Source of the DNA: Hyperoplus lanceolatus
Lineage: Eukaryota > Chordata > Actinopteri > Uranoscopiformes > Ammodytidae
Direction: 5' to 3'
Length of the DNA: 64,000 nucleotides
Assembly: GCA_026929865.2 (NCBI GenBank)
Contig: CM049403.1
Span: 26,349,001-26,413,000, forward strand
Numbering within the stretch: position 1 is the first letter of the stretch; the number at the start of each line of letters is the position of its first letter. This document shows positions 48,581 through 59,900 of the stretch, in pieces. Below the pieces are notes generated by a model. It did no database searches and had not been told where the DNA came from. It saw only the letters and a program-made list of their open reading frames with translations. Position numbers and translations under genes: made by a program.

Positions 48581-50046
48581 GGCAAACGTTCACTCATGGA
48601 GGCGGGTGTCTGTTAAAGTTTAAACTATTGGATCTGCCCAGTGCCACTCTGGATTAGCCAACCAATCGCATAACGTTTGGTCGTCACGTGTGTCATGAGC
48701 CGGTTTCTGGCAACTGAAACTGGAGCGCGACTTCGACGTCATCGTTCTCAGCCACTCGCTGTGTTCGCTGATTGGACCGGCTGTCGAATCTGCAGCAAAA
48801 CTGGGAAATGGGCTGTACACCCAGACTGACTACTGAAGGGAAAATATAATTTGGCCGGAAGTAGGCGGGCGGGCGGGCGGAGCCAGGCTAGTGATGTTGA
48901 CTTCATGTGGATGAATGATGCAGACAGGCTAAAGTGGCTCTTTGACTTTAAGGTATTTGCCCTTGCTGGCTATCTGGAGAAGGCCTGGGCCAAGAGAACA
49001 AAAAACACTTATAAATGAGATCTTTATGTTTGCTTTTCTTTTCTTTTGTTTGCGTCTGTTTCCTTGTTGTCCTACTGTGAAATGTGATCACCATTTACAG
49101 GAAGTGAATGTTATCATTTGAATTTGATACAGTTGTTGGTGTCTTATAATCCTGAAGGGGATGGGTCCTTGTTTGGACATGACACAAAAATAAAAATTCA
49201 TTAATTAATTCATTTGACAGTGTGAACAGCACAAATTACATGGAATCTGATCTTTTCAATTCCGATTAGTTTCACATTCTTGTGTGCTCCTAAATCAGAT
49301 ACAGGTCTGATGTTTTGTAATTGGTAGTCTGAGCAGTCATATCTGACTTAATGCAACTTTTACATCACTCTACATTCTTCATAATCATAATGCTAGCATG
49401 CAGATGCTAGATAGACCGTAGTTAAAAGTATCTGGGGTTGGACACGTGTAGTTAGTTATTATTCAGGTTGGCGTGTAGGTAAAAGAAATTCCTCATCACA
49501 ATCAGTGTTTGTCATTTAGAAAATAATCACGTAGTTATCTGATCCACTGCAAAATATTTTATATAGATTATTATATTATATTCCAGGACTATCTGGGCCC
49601 TTATATTAGACCACATTGACAATGTCTTTAACAATAATTTACACTTTTTCATGATATTTTAAAGGTATTACAATGAGTTTTTTAATATTAAAATATTGAT
49701 TGAATGTGTAGTGTAGTGTGGGCTAATATGTGGCCCAGACAGTCCTGGAATATCCAGTGTATCTCAAAATCAAAGTGAAGCAATATTTTGCAACTCAGAA
49801 AATATGCACAGACTGATAATTATCTTGAATACCAAAACTTAAAATAGTTGAATGTGCATGTCACGCACTTTTGGGTGTTTGGTTTAACAAAAAGATCACC
49901 CATCTACATACTGTCTACTGACATACTTTCAGAGACAATGTGTACAGTTGCATAACAAAAACAACATTCCTCTCATTCATTAGTCTTTTGTGCAGCTGGT
50001 GGGGGGCGTCATCATGGCAGCCGACTTCCCGCGTTGCAACACACCG
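48581..50046. other. Intergenic sequence, no gene recognised
   Basis: It includes a short GGGC-type run near 48866 (GGGCGGGCGGGCGGAG). Otherwise AT-rich and unassigned. Confidence 0.45.
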
Positions 50047-50431
50047 TTTAAAACTATAGTGCGTAATTTTTGTCATATAAATGAATGTTGGTTACATATG
50101 TAAAACATTGCCAAATGATTTGACACACATTGTATTAAGCCTTTTAGCACCACAAAACTCTCTTTGTATTTTTCAGTATGGCAGCGTTTACAAACTGGTG
50201 TCTCCCCCTGACACTGGCACAGAATAGAAGCTCAGAAAAACACAGAGAAGCGTGCAAGAAATGTTTGATTTTATTGCTAAGAAAAAATGAGAATGAGAGC
50301 AGACGGTATAAAATCCATGTGCCATCACTGTAAGGCTTATCTCACGAGATGCACTGAGAGTGTTGTTGTATTTACTCAGAATCCCTTATGAGGGGGGGAG
50401 GGCAACATAAGTTACGCACTAGAGCTTTAAA
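50047..50431. mobile_element. MITE with 20-bp terminal inverted repeats
   Basis: The left end TTTAAAACTATAGTGCGTAA and right end (reverse complement TTTAAAGCTCTAGTGCGTAA) agree at 18 of 20 positions, 385 bp apart. No transposase. Its right half resembles 2925-3085. Target duplication is ambiguous because the flanks are T/A-rich. Confidence 0.75.
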
Positions 50432-52653
50432 AGTTGGAAGTGCAAAAGTAGAGAGAACACTTTGAAAGACAACAGAGAATGTCCTCCTCTGTCTGCCTTC
50501 TGTCTGCTCTCTGATACCAACCGTGAACTCATAGTAGAGGCTGACAGTGGCCAGACGCCCGGAGGTTACTCCTGACAGGCTGACAGTTCCCGCTCTCTGC
50601 TCAGACATGTGGCCTGCTGTTATGGTGTAATGAGATCATCTTTTACACCAGCAGGTCTCCAAAAACCATATGCTCTGTGCTGGCCTGCAGGTTAGAGGAC
50701 TAGATCTGTGAGCCGAACAATAATGGATCTAAAATCGGACTGGCTGGGAAAGTATGTGTGTAGCTGTATTATGAAAAAAAAAATTTAATCATAACAATGC
50801 TATCTAAAGTCCTATGAGGTCGGTCGACCTCTATGGTCCAGACTTTAATAACTATTAGTTGTTCCGCTATGAAATACTATGAAATGTTATTATTGTGATT
50901 CTGAGCTTTTGAGCACACAGACGCTAGCTTTTCTGTAACCTCTTCGTCTTGTTTGATTTCTATTCTCATGGACTGATTTAAATGAACCGTTTTAGCCTTA
51001 TTCGCATTTCCATGTATGTCTTTTCACACCTGTTGCACATCTCTCCAGAGGTTTTCTTTTGTTTATTTTTGTAAACGCTAATTACTAAACTTCACTATCT
51101 TTATGAATTAAAAAAGAAAAAGAAAAACATTTGTTTGCTTCAGTTTCTCAACTTTGCTGCTATTCTGTTTTCCATCATTGCAAAATTAACTACTTTGGGG
51201 GGGGGGGGGGGGGGGGTTAGGACTGTTGGTCAAACAAAAAAACTAAAAATTTCAGTCCATCTTGGGTTCTTTTCCTGACAATTGAAAAGACTAACGAAAA
51301 AGAGCCAATGAGCCATAGTGCTTATGTTATTTATCAAGGACTTTTAGCCATGTCTGGGTATGCAGCCGCTGCTTTTATGGGCCTATAAGGCCCCTTGAGA
51401 CACTGTATGTGATAATGGGTTGAACAAATAAACTGTGTCTGACCTTCAAAGTCGGCCTGCGCAGCACACATTCCGTTACACAGCAGTCTTTGGCTATTTT
51501 TAACACTTAATTATTTTTGTGGCATACAACACCATACATCCTATGCTCAGACAAAAGAGTAAATTATTCAAATATTGAAAAGACAACAGGATAAATACTG
51601 TATGACGACATGCTCAGTGAGGTAGTATATAAATATACTACCTCACTGAGTAGAATAAAGGTATTCATGAGGCACCATGCAACCATGAGGACATTGTCAC
51701 CATGGAAACATTTTGTTTGCTCATCAAGTGGTCTGAGGATAATAAAGCAGACACAATGTTCTCTCACTGTGAGCCGCTAGTAAAACCTGTGGGTCTTCAT
51801 TGTGTTACCATTAACTATCTTGGCAACATACTTCTTGGATCAGATCCAACGGGTGCTTAAGGTGTGTAAGTAAACAATGGAGTTAAAAATAGACCAGGGC
51901 CACGTTCTACTTTGGCAGACTGCTGATATGAACGTCACACTACGCAGGACTTCAGACAAACCTTGTGTTCGAGCACAACGCGTAAGTCAGCTGAGAATTC
52001 TTTCTTTGTGTAGTATTGATTTATAAGTTGATTTACAAGACAACATCACAGAGGTCACCACAGACTCCCATCATGTTGAAAACATCAACAGACTGTTACG
52101 GGAAGCTTTCCAAAAAACACACAAGTCACTAAATTTGTACCAGTGGTTCTTAATGATGCACTTATAAGGACTTTGCGGTTTGTCAGAGTGTGCTCATCTG
52201 GACAAACCACTGAACACAGACAACACTGATTTCGCTTTAAAAGGTTTGATATTCATCTTGCTAAACATACACTGCAGCTTCACTAATTTATTTTACACAG
52301 GACTAAAATAGGTTTAAGGATTTTATATGTACTGTAAATATAATCATTACTTTTTCCTCTTATTAACCACTAGGTGGGAGCAAAGATCTACAACTAAATC
52401 TGACTTAGTGTCTCAGTGGGTGACTATTTGGATAAAAAAAATGTAATATTAATTAAAGATTAAAATAAGTTGAATATTGCCTGGCTCTGTCTGTGAATCG
52501 GAGAAAATGTGTTATCTCCTCTTGGTCTTTGCAGAATGTAAGCTTTAAGTCTACTCTAATGCAACTTTTATTCTTTTGTCATTATTGTTTTCAGTATTGT
52601 TTAACACTACATCCATGAACCCTTTCACATTGAACGTGTGTGTGTATATATAT
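50432..52653. other. Intergenic sequence with a G run and a perfect palindrome
   Basis: It holds a poly-G run near 51196-51217 and the palindrome at 51613-51650. No gene recognised. Confidence 0.45.
51613..51650. repeat. Perfect 38-nt palindrome
   Basis: Arms 51613-51630 and 51633-51650 are exactly complementary (18 bp, CTCAGTGAGGTAGTATAT) around a two-base AA centre. Both strands contain TGAGGTAGTA, the first ten bases of let-7. Arms this short do not make a microRNA precursor. Confidence 0.9.
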
Positions 52654-53490
52654 TTGGGCTGTCAAACGATTAACATTTTTAATGAGATTAATCACAGGAT
52701 TCTGTGGATTAATCACGATTAATTTTACCATTCGAAATATGCCTGAAAAATTAGAATTTTCTCCGTACAGTATATTGTTGTATGAACGGAAAGATAAATG
52801 ACAGAAGGTGGATATGTACATTTAAAATTAGTAGTCTATGTTTATTAATAGAAAATCCAAATTACGTTTTTTTAGTTTTTCAAACTAAAATATATAGGCC
52901 TACCTACCAAACCATAATTCAATTGGTCTGTCTCTTTAATATGTATTTGAGCAAATATAGGATAGGCTATAGAATGGCATTTATTTGGTGAATCTATAGG
53001 TTGTGCATTCTTGAATACAACTTGATTACAGTCCGCGGTGTGTGTGTGTGTGACCAAGTCCTAGGGGACTGTTCATGTGTGCCAGGAAGCCGACATTATG
53101 TTAATGTCTGATCACACACAACTCTGAAAACTGCAGACGTTTGTGTCCTCGCGGGCTCTGAACAGAGCGGATAATGTTTCTCCTCCTGTTGCTCCCGACA
53201 TCAACTGCCACCCACGGCAGTTATTTTTATATACTATCTATGCCCCCGACACAGACGTGGCCGTTAGCAGTTTAAAACTTTAAAACATGGTACGGGCTAA
53301 CTGCTATGATTGGCTGCACGCAGCTACTGATCCTGGGTCAGCCACAACGTTACAGTGACTGTAGTAAAGAGCGGGTAGGATGCACGGGGCGGATCATTCT
53401 GCACATGCGTTAAATGCATTAAAAAAATTAACGCTGATAATTCCAGAAGTTAATCACCCTGCGTTAACGCGTTAATTTTGACAGCCCAAA
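52654..53490. mobile_element. hAT-like non-autonomous element, TTGGGCTGTCAAA ends
   Basis: The left end TTGGGCTGTCAAACGATTAA and right end (reverse complement TTGGGCTGTCAAAATTAACG) are inverted repeats. Subterminal TTAATCACG / GTTAACGCGTTAA motifs are present. It is flanked by (TA)n on both sides, so an AT-rich 8-bp duplication is likely but cannot be delimited. Length about 835 bp; no transposase. Confidence 0.75.
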
Positions 53491-53652
53491 TATATATATA
53501 TATTTTTTTCCCTTCAAATTGTTGTCCTATTTATTTAAAATAGATTATCAGAACAAGTATGTATTTGACTGAAAAACAAAAACAAAAAAAAAACATTCAG
53601 TTTGTTTTGAAAATCCGTCCTTGAAAACACCAATTCACCAACATCTAGACAT

Positions 53653-53658
53653 TTTATT
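53653..53658 (-). terminator. uchl5: Polyadenylation signal of uchl5
   Basis: On the - strand AATAAA lies about 315 nt after the uchl5 stop codon, giving a short 3' UTR that ends before the hAT-like element at 52654-53490. Confidence 0.55.
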
Positions 53659-53973
53659 ATGAAAATAAGACAGAACATTATTTGAACACATCTTTCCTTC
53701 AATCATGCATTAGAGCTGATGGACACACATGGAGAGAGCATTTTATCGGACAGTCTCTCTGCTATACCTGCAGTGCAGTTCTCAATGTCTAAATGGTTCA
53801 CGGTATGCCACAGTGAGGAAGTGCTGCAGACCCTCCATGCTCATGAATGTGAATATGACAGATGATGTATCTGTGTGTGGCTATTACGAAAGGGTGACTG
53901 TAGGATTCTGGACGTGTTTGTGTGTGTAATTAGAGGCTTTGATGAAGGCTCTGGTGAAGTGTGTGTGTGTTGT

Positions 53974-56900
53974 TCACTTGGCTTCCTGGGCTTTTTTGGC
54001 ACTCTGTTTCTCCTTTGCCTGGTAAGAAGGAAAAACAAAAAAGATGTATTTATATTTGTATAGGTGTCAAGAATTTACACCGGAATTATGAAAGAATACT
54101 GTTTTCATACCTCTATTCGCAAAATATGGACTCTGCATACATTTATAACTAGTTAATTAAAACATCCTACAGCATTATGAACCAGTCAAACAATGTTTCA
54201 AAATGTAAAAGGGAACTTAATTCTTCTCCGACACAAATGCACTGAAAGTAAATAATGTTGTGGAAAACCACAGAAAAAAAAGAAAAACAAATACCTTCTC
54301 AACCAAGGGTATTAACTGCTGGTACTCTGCCAGTGTCTTCAATAGCTCCATGATGAAAGGAAGGTAGTTGTGCTTTCTTCGAATGTTTTCAATCTGCGAG
54401 AAAACATAAAAATCCAACCAGTAAGAAAACAGCACGACTGATGTGTATGAAGGAAATGGACAGGACCTCCATGGATACAGTTCATTCAGAAATGGATAAA
54501 AATACTGTGATAAACACAGTTTATAAAGTACTCATTGTTACTCAGGGGGTATTTTTCACAAGAAAGAAAAGTCATACTGAAGCTTTATGGCTCAACTCCC
54601 TGTTTTTAAAATAGCCACGTAAATGTCCCATAAAGAACAGCATGTAATCGAAGGGGAATATAGCGGTGAGGACAAACCCACCTTATATCTTTTAAGTTTC
54701 TGATTTTCCTCGTCAATAAGGAGCTGGTACTTGGCGATCTCTGACTGGATGGAGCTAAGGAATGTGCTGCTCTGGTCTGTGTCCATTGGCTCATCCTGGG
54801 AACAGAAGCAGCAGGGAAACATGTTTTCAATATAACCAGGGTATTACTGACTTCACCAATATGCTCTCTGGACAGAGGTACAGGTCCCTGTTGTGCAGGA
54901 GGACTCGCTGTGTCAAAAGGCTGGTGCCTGCAGCTATACCAGCACTAAACAAAAGGCCAAGATAAAAATACACCCCAGTCCGACTGTGTTTCATATATTC
55001 TGTCTTCATTTTATCTAGTTGTGTTTGTTGTCCATCTGTCTATTGGTGTGTGGCCCATAACTGTACTGTGAAGTGAAAAAGAATTTCCCCTTGGGGCGAT
55101 GAAGTCTAAAGTCTAATGTGGATGGAAATATCAGCTCTCTGATGATGGGACAGTTGGTGATGAGGATTACTGTGCACGTTAAACTCTTGCAACTCACATA
55201 ATCCCTTCCTATACCGATTTATTTGCAGGGTGTCTTACACCTCTGCAAGGTCTGGATGAGGATAATGGGAAAACTCAAGGGCACAGAGCATTTGCAGTCC
55301 AGGGCCCAGAGGCTCTGTAATGACCTGCCTGAAAAATATATCGGTTCATCTCTTTAAAGTCAAATACACTGCCCGGACAAAAAAGTTGCCACCTGGATTT
55401 TACTAAGCAAATAGGCAAGAGACCTCCATCGGTCAAAAACTGCAGTGATTAATATGTTTCAGTTGGAAAAACAAGTTATTTAACCATAACTGATGCAGTG
55501 AATAGCTTCTTATTTCTTAAACAACCAACACTCTGTTTCAGAAGGGTGCAATTATTAGGGATCGACCGATTATCAGCCGGGCCGATTATCGGCGCCGATA
55601 TTCAGCATTTTGACGCATATCGGCATCGGCCATACAGTGCTCACACACACACGGCGGAGAGGAGAAACAGTAACTGTTTCTCATTGTCTGGTTTGGTTTC
55701 TAGGTAAGTTAAGGCAGCGGACTCTCCCGAAATTGTAATAAATATCCCAGTTAGGGGTGTGCACGGGTACACGTGTAACCGGTTAGTACATCACAACGAG
55801 TTCGTTCAGTTCCGTTCACTATCACGATTCGATCGTAGCTACTACTTTCTAAAGTTGTGGCGAAATCACCCAGGTTAAGTATAAATATGAAGCGCATATA
55901 CATATATACACACACAAACACACACATACTTGCCTTATTTCCCCATAAATATCCTTAATACATAATGGGGTGCAGTAAGAATTAAATGGTGTCTTCCAAG
56001 TAGCAATAATAAGTACAGAATCACCATTGATAAACATTTATCACCAGTTATAAATGTTGGGACCACCGGGCATTACGCCATGTAACATTTAAGTTTCACT
56101 TTTGATTTGCGATGGCGGCTAATACTACACAGGGAAGTGCGGCGTGTAGGCTTTAAAAAAAAAAAGCGTGAAATGAGACCAAGTGAAATGTAAACTAGTT
56201 TGTATTATTCAAAATTTTGACGCCAATATTTTCCCTTTTTCTGCAAATTAATATCGGCTCCAAATATCGGTTATCGGCCCCAGTGGTTGACACTAACGCT
56301 TGCCCGGGGCAAGTGAAAATAATGTTCGGGCAAGTTGATACTGCTTTTTGGTTGCCCGACCGGGCAAGTGGATTTTAGATGAGTTGTCAGTAGTCTAAGC
56401 TATTTATTCATGTGTTTTAGAGTCCGCAAAACAATTTTTTCCCTGCTAACTCACACAAAATAGATCGGCTATATTTACTATTGAGCAGCTGTGTGCGGCA
56501 GCCAGCAGCATCACGCTCTCTCTCTCACTCACACACAAAACAGCCTGTGTGCGCGCAGTTTCGCTGTCTACGTTCCGAAAGCCGGCTCTATTAGGCTACG
56601 GACCTGGTTCCGTTATATTCAAACCCCCAGACATCAATAACGTTTGAGCTTATCGATACCGCTATGGAGTCCTGTAGGTCACATGATGTAATTTTAAATA
56701 TCGAGTAGAGTCGGGTCATCTTCAACTAATTAGGCCTACTTTGGCGAATTATTCCATCACTGGTCTGCATCATAGACTGTAAAAGTGTTGTACCTTCGAC
56801 TGTCTTGAAGAAACTCCTTCAACCCGCTTCAAATCTGTCTCCAAAAAAAATAAAAAATCCGTCCGCTGAGTCGCTGCCGCTGCAGACGGGCCCGGCACCG

Positions 56901-59900
56901 TCTCATCATTAATTCAAAGCAGCAGTGATCAACAAACGCAAACGAGAGACTGTGTAGCAAGTCCCGCAGTTAAAAAATGTGATAGTTTTTAAATCCATAT
57001 TAAAATCTGCAGGATAAGAACTAGTTGGCTTTAAAAAAAAAAAATCGCTAACGGTTCAAATGTGATGTGTTTAAGTCGGCTCAGTAAAATTATTATTAGG
57101 CACAGGTCAATTAAATGACATCATGATGTGTTCAAATGTAACATCAAGAAAGAAAAAAATTTAAGTTTTTCGTGAGAAGCATGAATAATACAGTTAGGGT
57201 GAAAAACTTGTTTCCCCAGAAATATAAAATTATTAGTAGGCCTAAATATGGAATTATGACCCGTTTAAAGTCCTATCCTTAGCTCTTCTAATCTTATAAG
57301 CAATTAAAGCAATAATATCAGTTCTCTTTTAACAAAATAATAGAAAAGTATCAATAAAGATTTGGATTGTGGAGTCTTTATAATGGTATCAATATGAATA
57401 GAAATTAATGATCCCCCTCCCTACTTACAGTATAACTGGGCAATAGCTTTAACATGGTGGACTTTAATCATTTTATGGCAGACTATCACTTTTTCGCACA
57501 ATGTTTTAAATAAGTAAAATAAGTCACATTTTTCTGAACACTTTTGTGTGGAAGCTTACCTTCAGCTTGACTCTGAGCTAGACTGAGTTTTCTGAACCCC
57601 CAAAACCAGGCCAGGTGCCTGGCAAAAAGAGGCCCTTTTACGATGCTGCAGCAGGACCAAGCGCTTGGTGTAGTGTGATGTCATGATGTCTAGGCTTATA
57701 TGAATTGATGTTGGTTGTATGTGGTCAGGATGAGACTAGTAAGCTGTGTTTGCATTTAAGAGATACGGTTCGCTAAAATGTATAATTTAATTAGCCTATG
57801 CAGGGCTCCAGACTAACCTATTTTACTAGGAGCACTGGCGCCCCTAACTCAGAATTTTTAGGGGCGCAAGCAGAAAATTTAGGAGCAAACATTAAATAGA
57901 CCTGCAACGCATCTATTAAAATGTTTCCCAATTTTAACTATATTAGGCCTATTGATATTGTATTGCCAGCATGTTTTGGACCACACTGACAACAGATGAT
58001 ACTGTTCATTGTGTTTTCGATTTTGCATCACCATGTGAAATTCTTCAGACATTCCTTTAGGAAAAGGATTTTTTTTTTTTGTGCCCATTTTCACCACAAC
58101 CACCTCTACATCAGGGCCGGCGGTAGCCAGGGGCCAGGGTGGGCTGTGCCCACCCAACCAATCAAAAAAAAAATATATTTTTTTTTTGGTGGAAGTCCAG
58201 ATCCACTATCGGACGGACCTGTTCATTCGCTGTCCAAGAAAATGTCAAATAAAATTCAGACAATTAATTAATACTAAAGAATATACCATTACCATGCATT
58301 GCTTCTAATTGTATTATTGGGTGGGCAGGACAGCCTGCCTCCAAGTTACCCACCCGTTTATAGTGGTCACTGGTCAGCAGAGCAAGCCCGAGGCATAAGC
58401 AGAATGAGCGGTTGTTTAGGGTCCCGACTGCCAGGGGGCCCCCCCAATTTTTTTTTTTATTTATTTATTTTTTTAGTTTGTGTGTTTGATATCAACATCA
58501 TATTATGTAAATTTAAATTATCATACAATAAAAGGAATACAATGTTTTGGTAGATAGTTATTAGCTTAATAATTGAATCAGTTCATCTGGGAGGTAATCC
58601 GAGGTTAACTGATCACATCACGTTCAAGTCCATGGCATGCACAGTGTGTATTGAGTTTATTTAAAAATATTTGAAAATGGGGCAGCCCTCAGTTGCCCAT
58701 GCACTGTGTATACTGTAGTCTATAGCCTATTTCAGCCTCGTCTGTGGAAAAAAAGATAACTGGACAACAGAGTTATTCTGCTTCGTTCCTCTCACTGCAT
58801 TTAAATGAATTCATTATATTACAGAAAAATATGTCCCGTAAAAGAAAAAGAGCACCAAGCCCATCACAGAGGACCCTGCATACGATTTTATTTCAAATGT
58901 ATATTTCTATGGAAAATCCATGTGTCTTTCTTCAATAGCTTCTAATTCATCCGACCCAGTGTCTCCAAATTATTTGTTCACACAAAATTCCTCAGATTTA
59001 GCCTCTTAATCTTCCTCTCAAAGGGCACCAGATTCATGCTTTTCACTTTAAAAGGGTAAAAAAAAATCTCGTGGCCTCGGCTGGCTACTATTTTCACCCA
59101 GCTGGACATCAGAAGCAATAGTGGAAAGTAGTGTGTATAGTATATAGCTCTGGACTACCACCATCCAGGTTGCCCAGTCCCAAAGCTTTCTCTTCAATCA
59201 GCTCAGGCTGCCTACAGTTAATACTGTGATTAAGAAAAATAGATACATTATGTTGTATATAATGTATATTATATGTTATTCATAAACATTTTGGGAAAAA
59301 AACGTGCAAGAATCAAATCTCCCACACAGCAACACTCAACGTTTATTTGCATATTGTGTTCTACACAATTCACAGTAAATGTGCCAAAAAGCAGACGCAG
59401 AGATCTTACAAGGGCAAAAAATGTTGGCTTGCGTCTTCGTCCTTCCTGAAAAGTGTGCCCACCTAAAATTTCTACAGGCCCACCCAAGTCTGACTTTCTA
59501 GAACCGGGCCTACATCCAAGCCCTCTGATTTGTCCTACTCTATCTCTGCTGTCTCCAGGGAAATAGCCTAGTTATTGGCCCAAAAGTAACTAGTAGGAGC
59601 TAGGTGACATTATCAACTAATTTGCATTATAGCCTATGCTATTCTGAAAGAGGCTAAATGAACAGAAAATGCTGACCAGAGCTGTGTCTGAAATTGCGCA
59701 CTTCTGTACTTACACTTATGACGCTTTTCCACCGCATGGTATCAGCTCGACTCGACTCGACTCGCATTTTTGGCTTTTCCACCGCAATTTCATGGTACCT
59801 GGTACCACGTAGCGGCTGCTTTTTTGGTATCGCCTCGCTCTAGGGTCCAAGCGAGCTGAGCCGATGCTAAAAGGTGACGTCGGCAGACGGCCGGCCACTG

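Noticed and set aside
51613-51650. A let-7 microRNA gene
   Set aside because: Only ten bases match let-7, the rest of the mature sequence is absent, and an 18-bp arm with a 2-base loop cannot be a precursor.
55597-55660. Regulatory palindromes ATCGGC near the uchl5 gene
   Set aside because: They are the subterminal motifs of the hAT element at 55556-61900.
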